Assembly (NCBI GenBank): GCA_964422145.1
Contig: CAYQZV010000009.1
Coordinates: 24,405 to 88,404 of the forward strand
Length of the DNA: 64,000 nt
Direction of reading: 5' to 3'
Source of the DNA: JACNKV01 sp964422145
GTDB lineage: Bacteria > Fidelibacterota > Marinisomatia > Marinisomatales > JACNKV01
The notes beneath the pieces are model-generated. The model saw only the letters and a list, made by a program, of their open reading frames with translations, was not told where the DNA came from and made no database searches. The position numbers and the translations under genes are program-made. Below are positions 25,515-33,871 of this stretch, piece after piece (within the stretch, counting starts at the first letter, position 1; every line of letters starts with the position of its first letter).

Positions 25515-27353
25515 ATGATGACTTTAGTTGAATGCGTTCCCAATTTTAGTGAAGGGAATGATCTAAGTAAAATTGATCAAATAACCAAAGCGATCCAATC
25601 GGTGGACGGAATCACTTTACTCGATGTTGATCCGGGGCAGGATACAAACCGAACCGTTGTCACATTTGTTGGTTCTGTCGAAGCGGTTGAAGAAGCTGCA
25701 TTCCTCGGAATCAAAACTGCTTCTGAAGTGATTGATATGCGCGTCCAAAAAGGAACTCATCCCAGAATGGGAGCAACGGATGTATGCCCGTTTGTTCCAG
25801 TGAGCGGCGTAACCATTGAAGATTGCGTTGATCTGTCAAAGCGGGTCGGCAAACGAATCGGTGAAGAACTTGAAATTCCGATTTATCTGTATGAACATTC
25901 TGCACAAAAACCGGAATGGAAAAAACTCCCGAATATCCGTGTGGGAGAATATGAAGCGTTACCAGAGAAACTGCAAAAACCGGAATGGAAACCGGATTTT
26001 GGTCCTGCGAAGTTTAATGCAGGTGCCGGTGCAACCGTGATGGGATGCCGTGAATTCTTAATTGCGTACAATATTAATTTGAATTCCAAAGATACCCGAA
26101 TTGCAACAGACATTGCGTTTGAGTTGCGAGAAAAGGGAAGAAGTATGCGCAAACCGCATCCGGTATCAACGAACCTTTTGGATGGTGATATCATTCGGTA
26201 CAAAGACGGTGCCTATCCCTGCAGTTATTGTGATGAAGTGTTTTCAACGACTAAAGAGTTGATTCAACACAGCAGTGATGTCCATGATTTTGATATTAAA
26301 TCCTGGTGGAAATCCAACGGACAAAAAGAGAATGCGTTGAATAAAAAGCCGGTAAAACGTCCGGGATGTTTTAAAGATATTAAAGGGATGGGCTGGTATG
26401 TGGATTCATTTAACCGCGCTCAAATTTCAATTAATTTCAATGACTATAAATCATCCACTATTCACGATGTGTTTGATAAAGCTTGTGAACTAGCCGTCGA
26501 ACGAGGTGCTAGAATAACAGGAAGTGAATTGGTTGGACTGATTCCGTTAGAAGCATTATTAATGGCCGGACGTCATTATCTGAAAAAACAGAATCGTACT
26601 ACGGGTGTATCCAATGATGTTCTAGTTGAAACGGCTGTTCAGTCTCTGGGATTGAATGATGTAGCTCTATTTAATCCGAAAGATAAGATTATTGACTATG
26701 CTGTTCGGGAAGAAGGGCAAGGACTGGTTGCCATGACGGTGACAGATTTTGTCGAAGAGTTGGCTTCAAACAGTGCTGCTCCGGGCGGTGGAAGCGTCTC
26801 CGCATTAGCAGCAAGTTTAGGTGCCGGACTCACATCAATGGTAGCCGCTTTGAGCCATGAGAAAAAAGGATTCTTCGATAAAAAACCGTTAATGGAAACT
26901 GTCGGTGAAGAAGCACAAAGCATAAAGAACAGGCTTATGTTTTTAGTCGATGAAGATACCAATGCATTCAATAAAGTCATGGAAGCAAATCGACTCTCAG
27001 CCACAACTCAAGAAGAGATTGATACCAAAGAAGAAGCGGTTATGAACGCGAATAAATATGCGATTGATGTCCCGTGGGAGACCACAAAACTTTCTTACCG
27101 CGTGATGGAACTCGCCTTGCAGATGGTTGAAGAAGGGAATCCAAATTCGGTCAGTGATGCTGGCGTTGCGGGTGAAGTTGGATTGGCTGCCGTTCACGGT
27201 GCCGGAATGAATGTGCTGATCAATTTACCGAGTGTTTCAGATGATATCGAATATGTTGACGAAATGAAATCAAAAGTGGACTCCATTTGGAAGGATGCTG
27301 AATCCCTTCAGAAAAAAATCTTTGACGCAACCCTTCAGGTTATTTCAAACTAG
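25515..27353 (+). CDS. ftcD: Bifunctional glutamate formimidoyltransferase / formimidoyltetrahydrofolate cyclodeaminase with zinc-finger-like insert
   Basis: The 612-residue protein joins both activities that feed the formimino group of histidine degradation into the folate pool. The transferase part (about 1-345) has VECVPNFSEGNDLSKID, the catalytic-His region GTHPRMGATDVCPFVPVSG and RAQISINFNDYKSSTIHDVF. The cyclodeaminase part (about 410-612) has FVEELASNSAAPGGGSVSAL. Oddity: between FELREKGRSMRK and RPGCFKDIKGMGWYV, where relatives usually have a short loop, lies an extra stretch containing C236-x2-C239-x12-H252-x4-H257, a classical C2H2 spacing. No other hut genes are nearby. Confidence 0.93.
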   Translation: MMTLVECVPNFSEGNDLSKIDQITKAIQSVDGITLLDVDPGQDTNRTVVTFVGSVEAVEEAAFLGIKTASEVIDMRVQKGTHPRMGATDVCPFVPVSGVTIEDCVDLSKRVGKRIGEELEIPIYLYEHSAQKPEWKKLPNIRVGEYEALPEKLQKPEWKPDFGPAKFNAGAGATVMGCREFLIAYNINLNSKDTRIATDIAFELREKGRSMRKPHPVSTNLLDGDIIRYKDGAYPCSYCDEVFSTTKELIQHSSDVHDFDIKSWWKSNGQKENALNKKPVKRPGCFKDIKGMGWYVDSFNRAQISINFNDYKSSTIHDVFDKACELAVERGARITGSELVGLIPLEALLMAGRHYLKKQNRTTGVSNDVLVETAVQSLGLNDVALFNPKDKIIDYAVREEGQGLVAMTVTDFVEELASNSAAPGGGSVSALAASLGAGLTSMVAALSHEKKGFFDKKPLMETVGEEAQSIKNRLMFLVDEDTNAFNKVMEANRLSATTQEEIDTKEEAVMNANKYAIDVPWETTKLSYRVMELALQMVEEGNPNSVSDAGVAGEVGLAAVHGAGMNVLINLPSVSDDIEYVDEMKSKVDSIWKDAESLQKKIFDATLQVISN

Positions 27354-27368
27354 CATTGATACTCTTTC

Positions 27369-29111
27369 ATGATTAAACCATTATCAGAAGATCTCCGAAA
27401 TAAAATATCCGCCGGCGAAGTCGTAGAGCGCCCGGCATCTGCTGTTAAAGAATTGGTGGAAAACAGTTTGGATGCCCAAGCAACCGAAATCGTGATTGTC
27501 GTTGAATCCGGCGGGCAGAGACTGATTCAAATCACTGATAATGGAGTTGGGATCTCTGCTGAAGATCTTCCCAAAGCGGTTGAACGATTTACGACGAGTA
27601 AAATTGAAAACATTGAAGATCTGTTCACAATAGACACGTTGGGATTCAGAGGTGAAGCCTTAGCCAGTATCGCGTCTGTATCAGAGATGGATATTGTTTC
27701 ATCCATTACCGGAAATGAAGGCGTAGAGATACACGTGCGAAACGGAATTGCATCCGAGGTAAAACCGGCCCCTGCGATTCAGGGGACTCAAATTACTATT
27801 CGCAATCTGTTTTACAACACACCGGCGAGACGGAAGTTTATGAAATCACCGCGGGTTGAATTGCGGCAAATCGTGATGATGGTCAAACGGCTTGCTTTGG
27901 CTTATCCTGAAGTGGCTATGACGTTGATCGCCGATCATAAAAATATTTTGTCGGTTACACCGGAATCTTTGGAAGAGCGAATCGTTTCGCTGTTTGATCC
28001 GACTTATCGTGATCAACTTTTACCGATTCACGTTGAAAAAGGGAATTATGCTTTTTCCGGTTTTGTCGGAAATTTAAACTTGATCCGTTCGCGCCCCGGG
28101 GAACAGTATGTATTTCTCAACCGACGGTTCATTAAAGACAGACTTTTGAATTCCGCTGTGTATTCTGGTTATCAATCCTTGACACGAAGGGGAGAATTTC
28201 CATTCTTTGTGCTGAATTTATCCGTACCAACTGATCAAGTTGATGTCAATGTTCATCCAATGAAAACAGAAGTGCGGTTCAAGGATGAATGGAGAATCTA
28301 TCATGTGCTGAAATCGGGTGTGACAGATTCATTGACGGATGTATTGGATACAATCCCTTATTTTGAAAAACCGGTATCTTATTCGGATTCAAACATACCC
28401 TCAGACCAATCCGACCCCGGAAAACAAACAGGAATTTTCTTTGATCGGAATATCCCTGAGCCAAGTCAGTCGTCAAATAATCTCGAAAGGGCAAAAACGT
28501 ATGCATCCAAATTGGCTGAGCGGCAAGATGCCCCGGGATTAATTGATATGGGGAATATTTGGCAAGTGCATTCCAAATATATTGTTTCACAGGTGAGTAG
28601 CGGTTTAGTGATTATCGATCAGCATGTTGCGCATGAGCGTATCTTATTTGAAGAAGCAATGAATGCATTTGATCAAACACCCATGCCGTCTCAAACATTG
28701 CTGTTCCCGGAGAAGCTTGAGTTTTCTCCGGACGAATACACCACATTATTGGATGTCCTGCCCTATCTTGAAAAAATCGGCTTTAGAATGAAGGAAGCCG
28801 GAAGCCATGCTGTGAGCGTGACAGCTATCCCGTCGGATATGGGATGGGGGAATGAGCGTCGGGTAATCAAAGATATTTTGGATTACTATCTCAGCCATCA
28901 AAAAGAATACAGTTCACTTCAGGAAAATCTTGCTGCATCATTTGCTTGTAAGGCAGCCATCAAAGCCGGCGATTCATTGACGGTTGAAGAGATGCAGACA
29001 TTAGTCAGCAGGTTATTTGCGACGAAACATCCGTATTATTGCCCGCACGGCAGGCCAATCATTGTACGGCTTACATTGGATGAGCTGGATAAACGATTTG
29101 AAAGATCCTGA
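27369..29111 (+). CDS. mutL: DNA mismatch repair protein MutL
   Basis: The 580-residue protein links mismatch recognition by MutS to strand excision. The GHKL ATPase is complete: VKELVENSLDAQATEIVI, QITDNGVGISAEDL, and TLGFRGEALASIASV. The middle domain ends with QVDVNVHPMKTEVRF. The C-terminal dimerisation domain carries the endonuclease metal motif DQHVAHERILFEEA (DQHx(X)2E(X)4E, with Val for the usual Ala), plus AASFACKAAIKAGDSL and CPHGRPIIVRL. This is therefore the self-nicking type that works without MutH. It starts 15 bp after ftcD and is followed by a terminator. Confidence 0.95.
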   Translation: MIKPLSEDLRNKISAGEVVERPASAVKELVENSLDAQATEIVIVVESGGQRLIQITDNGVGISAEDLPKAVERFTTSKIENIEDLFTIDTLGFRGEALASIASVSEMDIVSSITGNEGVEIHVRNGIASEVKPAPAIQGTQITIRNLFYNTPARRKFMKSPRVELRQIVMMVKRLALAYPEVAMTLIADHKNILSVTPESLEERIVSLFDPTYRDQLLPIHVEKGNYAFSGFVGNLNLIRSRPGEQYVFLNRRFIKDRLLNSAVYSGYQSLTRRGEFPFFVLNLSVPTDQVDVNVHPMKTEVRFKDEWRIYHVLKSGVTDSLTDVLDTIPYFEKPVSYSDSNIPSDQSDPGKQTGIFFDRNIPEPSQSSNNLERAKTYASKLAERQDAPGLIDMGNIWQVHSKYIVSQVSSGLVIIDQHVAHERILFEEAMNAFDQTPMPSQTLLFPEKLEFSPDEYTTLLDVLPYLEKIGFRMKEAGSHAVSVTAIPSDMGWGNERRVIKDILDYYLSHQKEYSSLQENLAASFACKAAIKAGDSLTVEEMQTLVSRLFATKHPYYCPHGRPIIVRLTLDELDKRFERS

Positions 29112-29120
29112 TTTAAGAAT

Positions 29121-29149
29121 AAAAAAAGCCCCGATATCGGGGCTTTTTT
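29121..29149. terminator. Bidirectional terminator between mutL and the RRM gene
   Basis: The palindrome AAAAAGCCCCGATATCGGGG continues to CTTTTT, giving a strong GC stem flanked by A and T runs. It sits between convergent genes (mutL plus, RRM minus) and can serve both. Confidence 0.9.
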
Positions 29150-29166
29150 ATTGAACCTAATTTTTA

Positions 29167-29439
29167 TTAGTAACGGGGCTTCCTTTCAGGACGATCCTTA
29201 CGAGGATAAGCTTCGTTGATTTTCAACGGTCTCCCGTCAATTTCTTTTCCATTTAGTTCATTGATTGCTTTTTCACCATCTGCTTTTTCTGTCATTTCAA
29301 CAAACCCGAAGCCCTTTGATCGTCCGGAGTATTTATCCGTGATAATCTGTGCTCTGGTGACTTCACCGTATTCTGCAAATAGATCGTTTAATTCCTGTTC
29401 ACTTATTTTGAAAGGAAGGTTTCCAACATATATGTTCAT
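29167..29439 (-). CDS. Small RNA-recognition-motif (RRM) protein
   Basis: The 90-residue protein is a single RRM. RNP2 is NIYVGNLPF at the N-terminus and RNP1 is SKGFGFVEM (about 40-48), followed by a short basic tail (NEAYPRKDRPERKPRY). Such proteins in cyanobacteria and Bacteroidota bind single-stranded RNA, often under cold or stress conditions. It is a lone minus-strand gene between mutL and the SLC13 gene. The 215-bp gap upstream (29440-29654) is AT-rich and holds the promoters of two divergent genes, and I could not fix either precisely. Confidence 0.92.
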   Translation of the reverse strand: MNIYVGNLPFKISEQELNDLFAEYGEVTRAQIITDKYSGRSKGFGFVEMTEKADGEKAINELNGKEIDGRPLKINEAYPRKDRPERKPRY

Positions 29440-29654
29440 TTCTTACCTGTGATTTATTAACTAAAAGACCAAATGATAATATATCTTACCACAATGTCCG
29501 GCTGAGTTTACGGAGTAAATTGACATAAACCACATAATTTTTCATCTAATCTTAAAATATTTTTATTGCCATTATTGTACATATTTTGATATCATCGTAT
29601 AAAGGACATTTAACATTTTCCATTTAACAATATCGATGTAATTTCCTGATATCT

Positions 29655-31067
29655 ATGCTTCGCTTATTAAATCAATATACATCAAACGTTATCTACGGAT
29701 TTACACGTTCCCGTTGGCTGATTATCACTGCGATGATCGGGATGATATTATTTTTACTGCCGACCCCTGATGGATTAACCGTCGATGGATATCGGACGAT
29801 CATCATAATTATCCTTGCGTTGATCTTGATTGTCACTGAGCCCATTCCGTTGCCCGGTATTGCCTTACTGATCATCATTCTTCAGGTGTATTTCGGAATC
29901 GCCGACGCCAATCATGTTGCCCATTCTTTTATGAACGACGCAGTCTTTTTTATCATGGGATCATTAATGCTGGCTGTCGCAATTGTTCAGCAGGGATGGG
30001 ATGCCCGCATTGCGTTAGGTATTATTCGATTAACCGGGAACAGTACGCTGAAGATATCATTCGGTTTCGCTGTAATTTCCGCATTGCTTTCGTCGTTTAT
30101 CGGAGAGCATACCGTCGCCGCCATGATGCTGCCGATCGGTATGACGTTGATTCGCTATACCTCTGATGATAAAACAAAAGTGAGAAAGCTGGCAGCGTTA
30201 TTGTTGTTTTCCATCGCGTACGGAAGTCTGATCGGATCAATCGGTACACCGTCAGGTGGCGGACGGAATGCGATTATGATGATCTACTGGAAAGAATTTG
30301 GATTTGCACCCATTTCGTATGGAAAATGGATGTTGATGGTTTATCCGCTTCTTTTATTACAGCTCCCGATCTTAACTTGGATATTGTGGAAAAGTTTTCG
30401 CCCGGAATATGTTTTCTTGGACAGCGGGATCAGAAAAATAAAAGTCAGGGTGGCTCGTTCAGGGATGATCCAACCCAAACAATATGTGGCTGTATTTCTG
30501 TTTTTTCTTATCTTTTTAGGCTGGGTATTTTTATCCGAAACTGTGGGACTGGGAATTATTGCCCTGTCCGGGGTTGTATTATATTTGATCACCGGATTGG
30601 CGAAGTGGGATGATATGAGTAAACACGTAAATTGGGGCGTTGTGATCTTGTTTGGAGCGTCTATATCCCTGGGAACACTCGTAAATGAAACAGGAGCGGC
30701 AAAATGGATTGCAAGCCGGGTTTTTGATTCCTTAGGTGCCTTTGTGAATTCCGGTCCGATTTTGACAGATGCCGTTGTTGTTTTGATGACGACGGCTTTA
30801 GCGAATATTTTATCCAGCTCTGCGACGGTGGCGGTTCTAGCTCCAATTACATTGAACCTGCCGGGTGATACAATCCATATCGGGTTGATTACGGCCATCT
30901 CCTCAGCATTTGGATATTTCACCGCGGTGGCCGCTCCGGCCTGTACGATTGTCTATGCCAGCGGAATGATCAAGGCAAAAGATTTTCTTAAAGCCGGGTG
31001 GAAAACCGGCATCATTTCTGTCATACTGGTATTGATATACGCCAATGTATTTTGGAAATTGTTTTAA
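29655..31067 (+). CDS. SLC13/DASS-family anion:sodium symporter
   Basis: The 470-residue protein has 11-12 TM segments. Two inverted substrate-site regions are visible: SIGTPSGGGRNAIMMIYW (about 196-213) and TALANILSSSATVAVLAPI (about 376-394), corresponding to the SNT-type signature loops of DASS transporters for dicarboxylates, phosphate or sulfate. The substrate cannot be read from these. A tandem UspA gene follows after 39 bp, a pairing seen with many bacterial ion transporters. Confidence 0.85.
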   Translation: MLRLLNQYTSNVIYGFTRSRWLIITAMIGMILFLLPTPDGLTVDGYRTIIIIILALILIVTEPIPLPGIALLIIILQVYFGIADANHVAHSFMNDAVFFIMGSLMLAVAIVQQGWDARIALGIIRLTGNSTLKISFGFAVISALLSSFIGEHTVAAMMLPIGMTLIRYTSDDKTKVRKLAALLLFSIAYGSLIGSIGTPSGGGRNAIMMIYWKEFGFAPISYGKWMLMVYPLLLLQLPILTWILWKSFRPEYVFLDSGIRKIKVRVARSGMIQPKQYVAVFLFFLIFLGWVFLSETVGLGIIALSGVVLYLITGLAKWDDMSKHVNWGVVILFGASISLGTLVNETGAAKWIASRVFDSLGAFVNSGPILTDAVVVLMTTALANILSSSATVAVLAPITLNLPGDTIHIGLITAISSAFGYFTAVAAPACTIVYASGMIKAKDFLKAGWKTGIISVILVLIYANVFWKLF

Positions 31068-31106
31068 TGAGACTAACATTCAAGATTTTGTCATAGGAAT
31101 ACAAAA

Positions 31107-31991
31107 ATGAAATTTCTAATTGCTGTAGGAAGTAAAACTTATTCGGAACCAACCCTTCGAGTCGGGATGCAGGTTGCAAAAGCTTTTGGTGCGTCGGTAA
31201 CGATTCTTTATGTGGGTCCGAAGATCAGTGCGTTCAGTTCCAGTGAGGTGCGATTAGCGCAAGAAAGCATGGAGCGGTGGGAAATTGACCGCCCGGGAGT
31301 TGAAGTGCTTGAATGGGCGTTTAACTTTTTAGCAGAATATGATTACATTACTCCCAAAATGATTGAAGCTGGGTTCCAGAAAAATACGCTGGTCCAAACC
31401 CGCGGAAGTCGGTGTGAATTGTTTTTACAAGGACAAGCATGTGAAAACGTAAATTTGATTTTGCGGAACGGAGACATTATTCCTGAGTTAAGGGACGAGG
31501 TCGCGAAAGGCGGTTATGATGTAACAATTATCGGCGGAAGTAAGAAACGCCGAATGGCTCATGATTTAGTTCAGTATATTGACAGTTCCATTTTTGTGGT
31601 AAAGAATTTTAAGAATAAAATGAGCTATCGTTTATTAATGGCAACAGATGATTCCCCAAAAACAAAAAAGGCCGTCAAATTTGGAGCACGTGTTTCGCAG
31701 GCTTTTGATATGCCTATGGATATTTTAACGGTGTCAAAAAAGAACTATTTTGGAACGGGGTATCGCAATGCCTCGAGCAAAGCGTCAACGTTAGTTCGGC
31801 GTGCAGGGATTCAGGAAGATGTTCAATTGAAAGTCGGTGATCCTGTAGACGTTATTGTTGATTTTGCCGGGAAAGATCATATTATTGTCATGGGAGCTTC
31901 AACGGCAAATCCGATTAAAAAATTCTTCATGGGAAGCAAACCGTTAAAGGTGATGAAGTCCTGTGATTGCCCTATTTTAATTGTAAAATAG
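31107..31991 (+). CDS. Tandem universal stress protein (UspA) domains
   Basis: The 294-residue cytoplasmic protein contains two UspA folds: about 1-165 (MKFLIAVGSKTYSEPTLRVG ... DVTIIGGSKKRRMAH) and about 172-294 (YRLLMATDDSPKTKKAVKFG ... HIIVMGASTANPIKKFFMGS). The second has a glycine-rich G-x-S-type nucleotide loop near its C-terminus, while the first is less canonical. Its place directly after the SLC13 gene suggests regulation of that transporter, by ATP or AMP sensing. That is inference. Confidence 0.85.
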   Translation: MKFLIAVGSKTYSEPTLRVGMQVAKAFGASVTILYVGPKISAFSSSEVRLAQESMERWEIDRPGVEVLEWAFNFLAEYDYITPKMIEAGFQKNTLVQTRGSRCELFLQGQACENVNLILRNGDIIPELRDEVAKGGYDVTIIGGSKKRRMAHDLVQYIDSSIFVVKNFKNKMSYRLLMATDDSPKTKKAVKFGARVSQAFDMPMDILTVSKKNYFGTGYRNASSKASTLVRRAGIQEDVQLKVGDPVDVIVDFAGKDHIIVMGASTANPIKKFFMGSKPLKVMKSCDCPILIVK

Positions 31992-32045
31992 TCAAAACAT
32001 AAATCCTTTTGATCCATAATTAGAATAGGTATAAATAAAACTAAA

Positions 32046-32060
32046 TAGTAATCATTATTA
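32046..32060 (+). promoter_or_regulatory. Candidate PerR/Fur box before fur-prx-sodB
   Basis: TAGTAAT-C-ATTATTA matches the PerR consensus TTATAAT-N-ATTATAA at 11 of 14 positions and is an imperfect palindrome. It lies 22 bp before the regulator's ATG, a place that would allow autorepression. The surrounding leader is very AT-rich, so chance similarity is a real alternative. Confidence 0.4.
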
Positions 32061-32082
32061 TTATTGATTTGTATTATTATTT

Positions 32083-32487
32083 ATGGTAACTTTACCACAG
32101 CAAATGAGAATTATGATGAGACATTCAAAACAAAGAGATACCATTTTAAACATTTTGAGAAACACTCGAAGTCATCCAACGGCTGACTGGATCTATGATG
32201 AAGCAAGGAAAGAGATAGCGAATATCAGTTTAGGGACGGTGTATCGAAACCTGGCTCAACTTGTTGTAAATAAAATGATTTTACCGATACAGATCAACGG
32301 TGTTGTACATTACGATGGATTTACTGAAAATCACCAACATTTTATTTGCGGTGAATGCGGGGAAATCCATGATATTGATATTCACTCAAATGAAATTGTA
32401 TCTTTAATTAATTCAAAGATTAATCATCACGTTGCCGATTGTCAAATTCATTTGACAGGAACGTGTTCAAACTGTAAACCAAACTAA
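32083..32487 (+). CDS. Fur-family regulator, PerR-like
   Basis: A 134-residue (or shorter) Fur protein. Its winged helix is RHSKQRDTILNILRNTRSHP ... ISLGTVYRNLAQLV (helix 4 with the family's TVYRNL). The C-terminal domain has the regulatory-metal ligand region ENHQHFICGECGEIHDIDIH and two CxxC zinc pairs (CGEC about 104-107 and CSNC near the end). Adjacency to a peroxiredoxin and a superoxide dismutase favours a PerR-type peroxide sensor. The start may be ATG 32083, 32104, 32113 or 32116. The last two would give the MRHSKQRD beginning typical of PerR. Confidence 0.88.
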   Translation: MVTLPQQMRIMMRHSKQRDTILNILRNTRSHPTADWIYDEARKEIANISLGTVYRNLAQLVVNKMILPIQINGVVHYDGFTENHQHFICGECGEIHDIDIHSNEIVSLINSKINHHVADCQIHLTGTCSNCKPN

Positions 32488-32500
32488 AAGGGAAGTAAAT

Positions 32501-33145
32501 ATGTTAGTAACAAAACCTGCCCCGGATTTTAAAGCAACTGCTGTAATGCCGGATAATTCATTTCAAGAGATCAGTCTGTCAGATTATAAAGGAAAGAAAG
32601 TCGTTCTTTTCTTTTATCCATTAGATTTCACTTTTGTCTGTCCGACAGAGATTATCGCTTTTGATCGCCGTTTAGACGAATTTAAAAAACGCGGTGTTGA
32701 AGTGTTAGGGTGCTCCATTGATTCGCATTTCAGTCACTGGGCTTGGAAAAACACTGAAGTTAACAAAGGCGGAATTGGGAATGTTCAGTATCCGATTATT
32801 GCTGATTTAGATAAATCCATTGCACGTGATTATGATGTGCTGATCGGTGCCGAGCCGGCTTACGTTGAGACCGAAGAGGAAGAAGCTGAAACAACCGTTG
32901 GCGGTTCCATCGCTTTACGCGGATCATTCCTGATCGATGAAGAAGGTGTTGTACGACATGCAGTGATCAATGATCTTCCGTTAGGACGTAATATCGACGA
33001 AATGCTGCGCATGGTTGATGCATTAGATTTTCACTCCAAACACGGCGAAGTTTGTCCGGCAGGATGGACAGAAGGCAAAGACGGTATGAAAGATACTGCA
33101 GACGGTGTTGCGTCATACCTAAGTGACCATTCCAGCGAATTATAA
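32501..33145 (+). CDS. 2-Cys peroxiredoxin (AhpC/Prx1 type)
   Basis: The 214-residue thiol peroxidase reduces hydrogen peroxide and organic peroxides. The peroxidatic cysteine is C47 in LDFTFVCPTEIIAFD, and the resolving cysteine lies in HGEVCPAGWTEG. Sequence after the core strand carries an extra acidic stretch (AEPAYVETEEEEAETTVGG) before IALRGSFLIDEEG. Related longer forms exist in Bacteroidota, so this is a subgroup trait rather than damage. It lies 13 bp after the PerR-like gene, with GGGAAG upstream of ATG 32501. Confidence 0.93.
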   Translation: MLVTKPAPDFKATAVMPDNSFQEISLSDYKGKKVVLFFYPLDFTFVCPTEIIAFDRRLDEFKKRGVEVLGCSIDSHFSHWAWKNTEVNKGGIGNVQYPIIADLDKSIARDYDVLIGAEPAYVETEEEEAETTVGGSIALRGSFLIDEEGVVRHAVINDLPLGRNIDEMLRMVDALDFHSKHGEVCPAGWTEGKDGMKDTADGVASYLSDHSSEL

Positions 33146-33159
33146 ATAATAGTTGAATA

Positions 33160-33180
33160 CGGGGTGCAGAAATTGCACCC
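33160..33180 (+). other. Intercistronic hairpin between prx and sodB
   Basis: GGGGTGCA (33160-33167) pairs perfectly with TGCACCCC (33173-33180) around a GAAAT loop. It is not followed by a proper T run, so it is more likely an mRNA-stabilising or processing element, or a weak attenuator, than a full terminator. Confidence 0.6.
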
Positions 33181-33209
33181 CGGTTTACTCGTTTAGAAAG
33201 GAATTAATT

Positions 33210-33791
33210 ATGAAACATACACTTCCGGAATTACCATACGAAAAGAATGCGTTAGAACCGCATATTTCTGAAGAAACCATTAATTATCATTATGGTAAAC
33301 ATCATCAAGCTTATATAACCAATTTGAATAACCTGATTCCGGGAACGGAATTTGAAGGAATGGATCTTGAAGCGATCGTCAAATCTTCTTCAGGCGGTGT
33401 TTTCAATAATGCTGCACAAGTTTGGAATCACACATTTTATTGGAACTGTCTCAGCCCAAACGGCGGTGGTGAAGCAAATGGTGATATCGCAAACGCTATT
33501 GAATCTGCTTTCGGATCGTTTGATGCATTCAAAGAAGCCTTTTCTTCATCTGCTGTGACAAATTTTGGGTCCGGCTGGACATGGCTTGTCAAAACAAAAA
33601 ATGGTGAATTGAAAATTGTGAATACCGGTAATGCAGGGTCACCTTTAACAGAAGATTTCACACCATTATTGACTATTGATGTATGGGAACATGCATACTA
33701 TGTCGATTATCGGAATGCACGTCCAACCTATATTGCATCATTTTGGAATCTTGTTAATTGGGACTTTGTAAATAAAAACTACCTCGGTTGA
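33210..33791 (+). CDS. sodB: Superoxide dismutase, iron type
   Basis: The 193-residue enzyme dismutates superoxide. It begins MKHTLPELPYEKNALEPHIS from ATG 33210, preceded by AAAGGA (33197-33202). A longer reading from 33153 crosses the intercistronic hairpin and is rejected. Metal ligands are His in ISEETINYHYGKHHQAYI, His in AAQVWNHTFYWNCL, and Asp/His in DVWEHAYYVDYRNARPTYI. The Gln in AAQVWNHT is the iron-type residue. It is the third gene of the oxidative-stress run. Confidence 0.94.
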   Translation: MKHTLPELPYEKNALEPHISEETINYHYGKHHQAYITNLNNLIPGTEFEGMDLEAIVKSSSGGVFNNAAQVWNHTFYWNCLSPNGGGEANGDIANAIESAFGSFDAFKEAFSSSAVTNFGSGWTWLVKTKNGELKIVNTGNAGSPLTEDFTPLLTIDVWEHAYYVDYRNARPTYIASFWNLVNWDFVNKNYLG

Positions 33792-33822
33792 ATGTTTCTT
33801 TTCATTTCAACCCTCCTTGTAA

Positions 33823-33847
33823 AGAGAGCCCCTTTTCGGGGCTCTCT
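33823..33847. terminator. Terminator hairpin between sodB and actF
   Basis: AGAGAGCCCC (33823-33832) pairs with GGGGCTCTCT (33838-33847) around TTTTC. The downstream T tract is short (GTGTTTTATC). It lies between convergent operons and may serve both. Confidence 0.75.
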
Positions 33848-33871
33848 GTGTTTTATCAATAAATTATAAAA

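Noticed and set aside
30341..30922. 193-codon minus-strand frame inside the SLC13 gene
   Set aside because: Antisense to conserved transmembrane coding sequence. No independent homology or start signal.
32870..32930. Acidic insertion in the peroxiredoxin as an anomaly
   Set aside because: Longer Bacteroidota-type peroxiredoxins carry a similar extra acidic stretch there, and both catalytic cysteines are intact.
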